From NCBI RefSeq assembly GCF_023283485.1, contig NZ_JAKILU010000017.1, positions 1 through 64,000 of the forward strand: DNA of 64,000 nucleotides. The letters are read 5' to 3'. Source of the DNA: Shewanella glacialipiscicola (GTDB taxonomy: Bacteria > Pseudomonadota > Gammaproteobacteria > Enterobacterales > Shewanellaceae). Positions within the stretch are counted from its first letter, which is position 1, and each line of letters starts with the position of its first letter. The notes under the pieces are model-generated. The model searched no databases. It saw only the letters and a program-made list of their open reading frames with translations, and was not told the DNA's origin. Below, piece after piece: positions 57,848-64,000 of this stretch. Made by a program: the position numbers and the translations under genes.

Positions 57848-58897
57848 GGCGTTGTTGAACAAATCCTTGAACTAATCGGTGTTGCCATGATCAGAGCTCC
57901 TGACTCACCTTCAGGACGGCAACATGGGCAAACCAATACGTAAAATTGTTAATTGGAAGCAATGCAACCAAGCGTTAGTGAACCGTGGTTCGCTCACCTT
58001 CAGGGTGGATGAAGCTGCAGTAAACGCGTGGTACTGCCATGAACATCATGGCGGGCGTGGACGCGGGTTTAGCTATAGTGATGTGACGATTGAAACCGCG
58101 TTGATGGTCAAATGCATCTTTAATTTATCGTTGCGTGCGCTAGAAGGCTTTCTCAACGCTTTGTTTACGTTGATGAGTGTGCGACTTAAATCCCCCGATT
58201 ACACTTCTATCAGTAAACGCGCTAAGACAGTCAATGTTCAGTACCGCAACCCCAGTCGCAATCCCATAACGCATGTGGTTGTCGATGCTACAGGACTAAA
58301 AGTGTTTGGTGAAGGCGAATGGAAAACCCGCAAGCATGGCAGCGAAAAACGCCGCACATGGCGTAAGTTGCACTTAGCCATCGATGCAAGCACTCACGAA
58401 GTCGTTGCCGCTGAAGTCAGTCTTGTGTCAGTAGGCGATAATGAAGTACTGCCGACCTTACTCAATCCTTTACGGCGAAAGATAATGCAGGTATCGGCAG
58501 ATGGGGCTTATGATACAAAGGGTTGTTATCAATTACTGCGACGTAAAGGCTGCAAAGCTACCATCCCACCGCGCTCAAATGCGGGGTTATGGGAAAAGGG
58601 GCATCCACGCAATGAAGCGGTAGAAGCACTGAAAGCGGGTCAGCTGAAACAATGGAAAATCGATAATGGCTATCACCAGCGCTCTCTAGCAGAGACCGCC
58701 ATGGGCCGATATAAACAGTTGAATAGTCCAATGCTGAGTTTACGTGATTACAATGGGCAAGTCGCAGAGGTATTGGCCGGTGTGAAGGCGATGAACAAAG
58801 TCATTAGACTGGGTATGCCCATTCGTCAGCAAGTTGCTTAATCAGCCAGAAGCCTTGGAACGATTACGTTCTATGAAATGATTTAATCAACAACGCC
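57848..58897 (+). mobile_element. IS5-family (IS903-like) insertion sequence, 1,050 bp
   Basis: Ends are GGCGTTGTTGAACAAATC on the left and GATTTAATCAACAACGCC on the right, an imperfect inverted repeat pair. There is no target duplication (CCACCGCCT against GTGTTTATA), so the flanks may have been changed by deletion. The transposase is intact. Two broken relatives lie at 50.7-51.3 kb. Confidence 0.85.
57924..58841 (+). CDS. IS5-family (IS903-like) transposase
   Basis: A 305-residue DDE transposase with VVVDATGLKVFGEGEW (first Asp), VSADGAYDTKG (second Asp) and ETAMGRYKQL (Glu). The N-terminal half (HHGGRGRGFSYSDV) is shared with fragment B at 50957. Apparently complete. Confidence 0.92.
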   Translation: MGKPIRKIVNWKQCNQALVNRGSLTFRVDEAAVNAWYCHEHHGGRGRGFSYSDVTIETALMVKCIFNLSLRALEGFLNALFTLMSVRLKSPDYTSISKRAKTVNVQYRNPSRNPITHVVVDATGLKVFGEGEWKTRKHGSEKRRTWRKLHLAIDASTHEVVAAEVSLVSVGDNEVLPTLLNPLRRKIMQVSADGAYDTKGCYQLLRRKGCKATIPPRSNAGLWEKGHPRNEAVEALKAGQLKQWKIDNGYHQRSLAETAMGRYKQLNSPMLSLRDYNGQVAEVLAGVKAMNKVIRLGMPIRQQVA

Positions 58898-59389
58898 GTG
58901 TTTATACAGTATTATTGAGCTTTTGTGACACATAGTAGAAATCAAGCCTGTTCAGTTCACGAGGTACTATTAAGAATAAGAAACAATATGCTAAATTCAA
59001 TCAACTAAAATCGTTTTTGCACAGCTTCAGGAGATACGAGGGAACCAAAGTATGCATTCTCGTTTTGATAAAAGGTGAATTGAGGATGATGGTTAAAAAC
59101 TGTTGTGGATTAAACAATTATCATTATACGTTTTACTGATCTAACCTGAATAAACGCGCAAGACGTGTATACAAAGCTTAGAGTTCTTCAAGATTTATTA
59201 TCACAATTTGGAGTATATATATGCCCTATGAGTTGGGTAGCAGGTTAGTTATTGGCTGTAGTGGTTGAGTGCGCTATATCGCCATCATTTTGATGGTTTG
59301 GCAGAGAAGGTTGTTTCGGTGTCCGTTCAATATCAAGTTGACACCATTACTCAAGAATTAATCGATTTACTTGAAGCGGGAAGTGAACA
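58898..59389. other. Gap with a gene remnant, between IS5 and the lipoprotein gene
   Basis: Mostly AT-rich DNA without a complete gene. At about 59263-59392 a frame without start codon reads GLAEKVVSVSVQYQ then ELIDLLEAGSEQ and its stop overlaps the lipoprotein start (ATGA). This looks like the 3' end of a lost upstream partner gene that was once coupled to the lipoprotein. Confidence 0.45.
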
Positions 59390-59746
59390 ATGAAACCTCT
59401 TTTATTGTTAGTTAGTGTTTTGGTGTTATTTGGTTGTGCTGAACGATCTAAAGAGCCGGTGTCATATAAAGGTGTATATACATACGGCTTTGAAGTCAGC
59501 GTGTTCTCACCAGATAAAGAAGCTAAAGAGTATTGGCTATATTCTGAAAACCAATCGCTCGAAGAAGTACAAAACATGTTGACGAATACCATCATTGAAG
59601 CAAATGGCGATAATCCATACCCAAGTGTCCACATTGAGTTTTATGGGGTTGACGAGGGACAGCCCTCAATAAATGATGGTGAAATCCCTTCTTCTTATGA
59701 TGCGTTAATGAACGTATCAAAAGTCGTTAACATAGGAAAAATTTAA
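59390..59746 (+). CDS. Small predicted lipoprotein
   Basis: A 118-residue protein with a lipobox (LVLFGC, lipidated Cys16) and an acidic mature part (VFSPDKEAKEYW, NMLTNTIIEANGDNPYP). No family is recognised. It was probably translated together with an upstream gene that is now lost. Short AT-rich genes of this kind occur often as transposon passengers. Confidence 0.6.
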   Translation: MKPLLLLVSVLVLFGCAERSKEPVSYKGVYTYGFEVSVFSPDKEAKEYWLYSENQSLEEVQNMLTNTIIEANGDNPYPSVHIEFYGVDEGQPSINDGEIPSSYDALMNVSKVVNIGKI

Positions 59747-59779
59747 CGATTTGGTTAGTACCAAGGTCAGTGCTTTTTA

Positions 59780-60084
59780 GGGGACTGTCGCAAAGCAGAC
59801 GAAGTAAACTAAAGTGTTGATGATGTGCAGGCATTAATTTGGAGCATGCCACGGCATGACACTTCCCATCAGATATCATCATGCAAGCGCTACGATATTA
59901 CCTAGCCAATAAACTTAGTTACCGTGAAATTGAGGAAATGTTCGCGGAGCGAAACATTCATTTTGACCACTCAACCTTGAACCGCTGGGTTATCAAATAT
60001 GCACCGCAGTTCGAAGCCATATTCAGGAAGACAAAGCGTCGAGTATCTGGCTCGTGGCGAATGGATGAAACTGTTCTGGTCTAA
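59780..60084 (+). pseudogene. IS6-family transposase, 5' fragment with left terminal repeat
   Basis: A terminal repeat GGGGACTGTCGCAAAG at 59780-59795 resembles the IS6/IS26 repeat. It is followed by 67 codons of an IS6-type transposase (YLANKLSYREIEEMFAERNI, HSTLNRWVIKYAPQ), cut off after SWRMDETV, before the rest of the catalytic domain. Confidence 0.85.
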
Positions 60085-60138
60085 TCCCATCGGACACTTA
60101 ATTTTGAGACAGTAGGGTCAATAAATTAAGAGGTCTAT

Positions 60139-60660
60139 ATGAGTCTGAAGAAATCACATAAGAGTTATCCGCAGGCATTTAAAGATGAAGCTGTCTTGAT
60201 GGTGCTAGAACAAGGTTATAGCGTTGCCGATGCGGCAAAGTCTCTTGGAGTTAGCACGAGCCTGCTTTACAGGCTGGAAGGAAAAACACCAAGCCCTGTA
60301 ACAAGGTATCACCTTAGAAGAGTCTGAGTGTGATGAGCTAAAGAGATTGCGTAGAGAAAACAGAGAATTACGCATGGAGAAAGAAATTCTAAAAATACCC
60401 AAGGGGCACGCCGAGGCAAGCGCCTTCTTTGCGAGAGAAATGAAGTAAGATTTCGTTTCATCAAACTGCAATCTCAACTGTTTCCCATAGCACTGTTATG
60501 TCGAGTAATGAGTGTCAGTAAGTCAGGCTATTACGATTGGCATAAACGCCCTGCAAACGTGATAAGCGTTGAAACACTGAAGCTTTATCGCCTTGTTCGA
60601 CAGCTATTTAAACAAAGTCGAGGCAGCTTAGGTGTAGCGGCTTGCACACATAATCCCTTC
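60139..60660 (+). pseudogene. IS3-family remnant with frameshift and stop
   Basis: OrfA begins MSLKKSHKSYPQAFKDEAV; an extra base near 60274 shifts it, and in the corrected frame a nonsense TAA at 60299-60301 stands where a Gln codon is expected, after which ESECDELKRLRRENRELRM continues. OrfB starts (MSVSKSGYYDWHKRP) but is cut after SRGSLGVA at about 60640. Degenerate. Confidence 0.85.
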
Positions 60661-60688
60661 GGCGCGATTACATCCGCCAAACTGGGTT

Positions 60689-60794
60689 CACATTAATTGA
60701 TAATAAGCGGTGCCGCCGACTCACATTAACTGCCAATGGGGGCAGATTAACTAACAACGGGCTTGCATTCATCTAGGCGGACTCACATTAATTG
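60689..60794 (+). repeat. Three short direct repeats after the IS3 remnant
   Basis: CACATTAATTG or CACATTAACTG occurs at 60689, 60722 and 60784, twice with GACT or GGACT before it. The surrounding sequence holds no gene. It may be the decayed end of another element. Confidence 0.5.
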
Positions 60795-60879
60795 CCACTA
60801 AACTGCCATGAGCCAACAAGCTCGTAGAGAGTCGAGATATGCTGTATCAGCGGACAAGCAACAAGGCCTTAATGTAGGT

Positions 60880-60911
60880 TAACTTTACATTTTTGGCGCG
60901 TTGGGCAAATT
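60880..60911 (-). repeat. Copy 2 of the 32-bp inverted repeat (partner at 33197)
   Basis: 31 of 32 bases match the complement of 33197-33228 (TAACTTTACAT-TTTTGGCGCG then TTGGGCAAATT). It lies just left of the YafO-like gene remnant. Confidence 0.8.
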
Positions 60912-60919
60912 CGGTATAA

Positions 60920-61258
60920 TTAAAACTGCTCCCTGAAGCCTTCGGCTATTTTCTCCAGTTGGTTCATTAAGCCGGTATCACGATCAGTATTATCGACATC
61001 ATTCGGCTTGTTCTTATCCCAATGTTTAATGATGGCTATCAGTAGGTAACAATGACTGTTGAAGAAACCAGGGCAATACACCAGCACATAACCGCTGGTC
61101 CGTTTGAACTGCACAAGCTTGAGCGGAAAACCTGCAGCTTTGAAATGCAGATGTTGTAATTCAAGATAAGAGCGGTTATGGGTAAACAGGTAGAAACCAT
61201 TGACAATCCAGGGCGAGAGTGGTTTATTTTTAAACGCTATGTATAGAAGATAATCCAC
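60920..61258 (-). pseudogene. YafO-like ribonuclease toxin gene, 5' part replaced by a MITE
   Basis: The C-terminal 60 codons match the YafO toxin pattern: LKLVQFKRTSGYVLVYC, LLIAIIKHW and EKIAEGFREQF, which resemble LRQFSRTNDEAHLVYC, LLIAILK and KMAEAFRMRF of YafO. YafO cleaves mRNA on ribosomes. The first 17 codons of the present frame (MDYLLYIAFKNKPLSP) come from the MITE inserted at 61209-61355. The expected N-terminus and any YafN-like antitoxin are missing, so the gene is probably dead. Confidence 0.55.
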
Positions 61259-61355
61259 TCTATATACTACAAAGCGATTCCTGTTTATTTAACACTCAAT
61301 TGCCGTCTATTTTGCGAACGAGTTTAGATTGTAAAACGTTCACGCTCTTACCCTA
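61209..61355. mobile_element. MITE copy 1 (147 bp)
   Basis: It has terminal repeats CAGGGCGAG and, complemented, AGGGTAAGAGCGTGAAC, shares long near-identical blocks with 62084-62236 (for example TACAAAGCGATTCCTGTTTA) and is flanked by ATTGACAATC (61199-61208) and ATTGACAACC (61356-61365), a 10-bp target duplication with one mismatch. A 6-bp deletion lies near its left end. No coding capacity. Confidence 0.85.
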
Positions 61356-61428
61356 ATTGACAACCATGGTTTCCATACTATTATAATTTAAAATCTGACA
61401 TTTTGGATTCTATTAGCGATATCCATTA

Positions 61429-61836
61429 TTATGCCTGTGGAGCAAACTCTGCTGCAGCTTTACGGTGAGCGGTATAAACGGCTTCGCCATCACTTTCAGC
61501 ATCAAAGATAACCGTCACATCTGGTGAGAAAATAATAACATCGCCTACTTCGGCAACATATTTATTACCTTGCTGGTCTCGCATAATAATTTTACCTTTC
61601 GTCACAACTTTATATTCTACAGAATCATAGATGTATTCAAATTCGACGCCTGGTTGCATGATGAAGTGACCAATTGTCAGTGCGTTTGAATTATTGGTAA
61701 CAGCAACTTCAGCCATTTGGCTTCGCAAGCCTTCAATTTTAATAATTTCATTTAGTTCATTCAATTTTAATGAGCCTGCTTTAAATAGCGATATCCCAGG
61801 CTTATCTGTCAATGTGGTCATATGTTGTTTTTCCAT
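61429..61836 (-). CDS. Cupin-domain protein, EutQ-like
   Basis: A 135-residue single-domain cupin: GHFIMQPGVEFEYIYDSVEY, VVTKGKIIMRD and VAEVGDVIIFSPDV follow the two cupin motifs, close to the C-terminal domain of EutQ of ethanolamine use. The metal ligands of motif 1 are not the usual His-x-His. It is oriented with gfa and the iron alcohol dehydrogenase but 440 bp away. The start may be at 61836 or at the second Met (61821); neither has a strong ribosome site. A role in aldehyde metabolism is a guess. Confidence 0.75.
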   Translation of the reverse strand: MEKQHMTTLTDKPGISLFKAGSLKLNELNEIIKIEGLRSQMAEVAVTNNSNALTIGHFIMQPGVEFEYIYDSVEYKVVTKGKIIMRDQQGNKYVAEVGDVIIFSPDVTVIFDAESDGEAVYTAHRKAAAEFAPQA

Positions 61837-62083
61837 TTAATTTAACATAACCCACCAATAAGGGTGCTTTATGCATTATTTGTGTTTGTTTTGCATTTAC
61901 ATACAGGCTATTAAAAGTAGCAATTATATATTCAAGGCTTTCTTTAATTCTTTCAATGCTAATTTCGCACCTATAAATTTAATTTCGTTCCATCAATGTA
62001 TATATCGATCATGGCTACCGCTAAAATCTGACATAAAAAGTGTCGTAACAATTTTTTATTAAATCCTGTACCTCCCAGAACGG

Positions 62084-62236
62084 CAGGGCGAGGGCGTGAG
62101 TGGTTGATTTTTAAACGCGATGTATAGAAGATAATCCTATCTACATATTACAAAGCGATTCCTGTTTATTTAACACTCAACTACCGTCTATTTTGCGAAC
62201 GAGTTTAGATTGTAAAACGTTCACGCTCTTGCCCTG
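62084..62236. mobile_element. MITE copy 2 (153 bp)
   Basis: The terminal inverted repeats CAGGGCGAGGGCGTGA and CAGGGCAAGAGCGTGA (complemented right end) are intact. A perfect 10-bp target duplication CCCAGAACGG lies at 62074-62083 and 62237-62246. No gene is present in it. It lies between the cupin gene and gfa. The rest of 61837-62273 holds nothing else that I recognise. Confidence 0.88.
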
Positions 62237-62273
62237 CCCAGAACGGGAATTGATTGATGAAACAGAAACGAAC

Positions 62274-62831
62274 TTAGCCGTTATTCGCTATATGAGTAGC
62301 GATGGCATCCATCAATACAGGAGATAAGCAGTCGTAAGGTTCCAGTCCCAACTCTTTAAGGGTGTTACGTACATCCCCCATGGATTCAGGCGCTGCGCCC
62401 GACTCGATGATCGATGACACAAACGCCGCAAACTCTGGTGCAGACCAACCTTGTTCTGAAGATAGTTCCGTATGGACGAAATCTAAACCATGGAAGGGGT
62501 GGCCCGTGTTTTCGATGCGGCCAAACATATGCGTGCCGCACTCTTTGCAGGCATAACGCTGAATAGTTGCCGATTCGTCGATAATGATCAATTTGTGAGA
62601 ATTTTCAGTGACGCTCACCTTGTCACGTGCGACAACGGCGACTTGAGAAAACAAGGCTCCTTCTGGCTTCCAACATTTGCTACAACCGCAAACATGATTG
62701 TGGGCAGTCTGAGCACCAACGGTAACTTCAACGGGCTTACTGCTGCACTTACAGAATAAATAACCGCCAGAAAAGCCATCACGACCGGCAACAATACCGT
62801 TATCGACTTGAGGGTGAATTAAAGTTTTAAT
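62274..62831 (-). CDS. gfa: S-(hydroxymethyl)glutathione synthase (glutathione-dependent formaldehyde-activating enzyme)
   Basis: A 185-residue GFA-family protein: [19 protein letters not shown] (zinc Cys pair), [54 protein letters not shown] and the end [15 protein letters not shown] match Gfa throughout. It joins formaldehyde to glutathione, supplying the AdhC substrate. No ATG, GTG or TTG lies at the expected start; the frame is open only from 62850. The best start is ATT at 62831-62829, exactly where homologues begin ([M]KTLIHP), with GGAG eight bases upstream. A shorter TTG start (62654) would lose the zinc site. Confidence 0.88.
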   Translation of the reverse strand: MKTLIHPQVDNGIVAGRDGFSGGYLFCKCSSKPVEVTVGAQTAHNHVCGCSKCWKPEGALFSQVAVVARDKVSVTENSHKLIIIDESATIQRYACKECGTHMFGRIENTGHPFHGLDFVHTELSSEQGWSAPEFAAFVSSIIESGAAPESMGDVRNTLKELGLEPYDCLSPVLMDAIATHIANNG

Positions 62832-62891
62832 AGTGATTACTCCATGGATATTTAGTTAAGACAACCTCCACCTGAGGCTGTTTGGTTTGAA

Positions 62892-64000
62892 TTACATAGC
62901 TTTCTTGAAAATATTAATAATATCTTCAGTGGTTGCCTTTCTTGGATTTGTTAAGGAACAGGCATCATTCAGGGCGTTGATTGCCATAAGCTCAAGCTTG
63001 CCCTCCTTAACACCAAGATCAGACAGTTTCTGATCTGTGCCAACCGAAGCAGATAGTTTCTCGATAGCAAGGATGCCAGCTTCAGCTGCATCGACTAACG
63101 TCATGCCCACAGTATTTACACCCATTGCTTTCGCCACTTCGGCAAAACGCTCCACTTTTTCAACCGCGTTAAAACGTGACACTATCGGTAACAAGATGGC
63201 GTTACAGAGGCCGTGCACCAGATCATAGACACCACCGAGTTGGTGAGCCATCGAGTGTACATAACCTAATGAAGCATTAGAGAATGCCATACCTGCAAGG
63301 TACTCACCGTATTGCATAGCCTCACGAGCCTCACGATTTTCACCATTGTTAACTGCCGCCTTCAGGTTTTGGGCAATAAGCTCAATAGCTTTAACTGCTG
63401 AGGCATCGGTTATTGGCGTTGCTGCCGTCGACACATAAGCTTCTATCGCATGAGTCAATGCATCCATGCCTGTCGCTGCCGTGAGGAACTTAGGCATTGC
63501 AACCATCAACTCTGAGTCGTTTACTGCAATTATTGGAGTTAGGTTTTTATCTACAATCGGGTATTTAGTTTCATCTTCCTCATTGGTCACGATGGCAAAT
63601 ATCGTCATCTCTGCTGCAGTACCAGCTGTAGTATTCACAGTCACCAGAGGTAGTTGTGGCTTAGCCGACAGATGAACCCCTTTAGAGTAATCACGAATGT
63701 GGCCGCCGTTGGCTGCGACCAATGCGATGCCTTTAGCACAGTCGTGTGAAGAACCTCCGCCGAACGAAATAACGAAGTCACATTTTTGCGCTTCGAGCAG
63801 AGCCAAACCCTGTTCAATATTTTTTTCTGTCGGGTTCGGCTTAACGCCATCAAAAATTACGAATGCGATATCGTGAGCAGATAACTGATCTGTCAGCTTA
63901 TCCACCAACTTGATATCTACTAATGCCTTATCTGTAACAATCAGTGCCTTGTTGAAGTTTCTTGCCTGCAGTTCTGTGCCTAACAATTTGATAGCATGTT
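62892..64000 (-). CDS. Iron-containing alcohol dehydrogenase (partial at window end)
   Basis: At least 367 residues of an iron-type (ADH-III) dehydrogenase; the frame continues past the window end (HAIKLLGTELQARNF reads open), so the start is outside. GGGSSHDCAKG binds NAD, and the metal-site segments SNASLGYVHSMAHQLGG and DLVHGLCNAILL carry the conserved His residues. The usual length is about 382. It could reduce or oxidise short alcohols and aldehydes; the place next to gfa suggests methanol or formaldehyde metabolism. Confidence 0.92.
   Translation of the reverse strand, partial: HAIKLLGTELQARNFNKALIVTDKALVDIKLVDKLTDQLSAHDIAFVIFDGVKPNPTEKNIEQGLALLEAQKCDFVISFGGGSSHDCAKGIALVAANGGHIRDYSKGVHLSAKPQLPLVTVNTTAGTAAEMTIFAIVTNEEDETKYPIVDKNLTPIIAVNDSELMVAMPKFLTAATGMDALTHAIEAYVSTAATPITDASAVKAIELIAQNLKAAVNNGENREAREAMQYGEYLAGMAFSNASLGYVHSMAHQLGGVYDLVHGLCNAILLPIVSRFNAVEKVERFAEVAKAMGVNTVGMTLVDAAEAGILAIEKLSASVGTDQKLSDLGVKEGKLELMAINALNDACSLTNPRKATTEDIINIFKKAM

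Overview
The window reads as part of a large conjugative plasmid of a gammaproteobacterium, most likely Shewanella or a close relative. That host guess rests on the mix of insertion sequences, the style of the transfer genes and the glutathione-linked formaldehyde genes; it is inference, since no rRNA or core housekeeping gene is present.

1-28.1 kb is a nearly complete F-type (MPF-F, MOB-F) transfer region. oriT lies at 58-444: the minus strand carries the F/R100-type nic core (TTGCGTGGGGTGT then GG) beside an inverted repeat and eleven GTATTAA/TTAATAC sites, and a TraM-like gene follows at 461. All other transfer genes read leftward as one long run: traJ-like, traY-like, traA, L, E, K, B, V, C, trbI, W, U, trbC, N, F, trbB, a 54-residue small protein, H, G, a 177-residue exported protein, a TraD-mimic/Excalibur protein, traD, a 59-residue protein and traI. 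Many neighbours overlap by ATGA. oriT-traM is therefore at the far end of the operon, facing traI, whereas in F it precedes traJ-traY. The orientation still makes the tra genes enter the recipient last.

28.2-33.1 kb is the replication and partition core: a ribbon-helix-helix repressor with two palindromic operators, a structured leader, a putative replication initiator, an origin-like stretch with a DnaA box and a 35-bp palindrome, then parA-parB with an operator and a candidate parS. The order resembles IncFII replicons.

33.2-50.7 kb is nested mobile DNA. An older Tn3-family element (tnpA, ParE/Phd toxin-antitoxin, res, tnpR, a CoiA-like nuclease) was interrupted 28 bp into tnpA by a second, intact 9,428-bp Tn3-family transposon (37210-46637) with 38-bp terminal repeats and a TAGAT target duplication. 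The inner transposon carries a CHASE-type hybrid histidine kinase and a REC-GGDEF diguanylate cyclase. An IS3 element and a third Tn3 transposase remnant follow.

51-64 kb has an NDH-2 dehydrogenase, a zinc-finger protein, adhC-fghA-SMR rightward, and a cupin, gfa (apparent AUU start) and an iron-type alcohol dehydrogenase leftward. These two arms together form a formaldehyde module (Gfa, AdhC, FghA), separated by IS remnants, a MITE-disrupted YafO-like toxin gene and two copies of a MITE with 10-bp target duplications.
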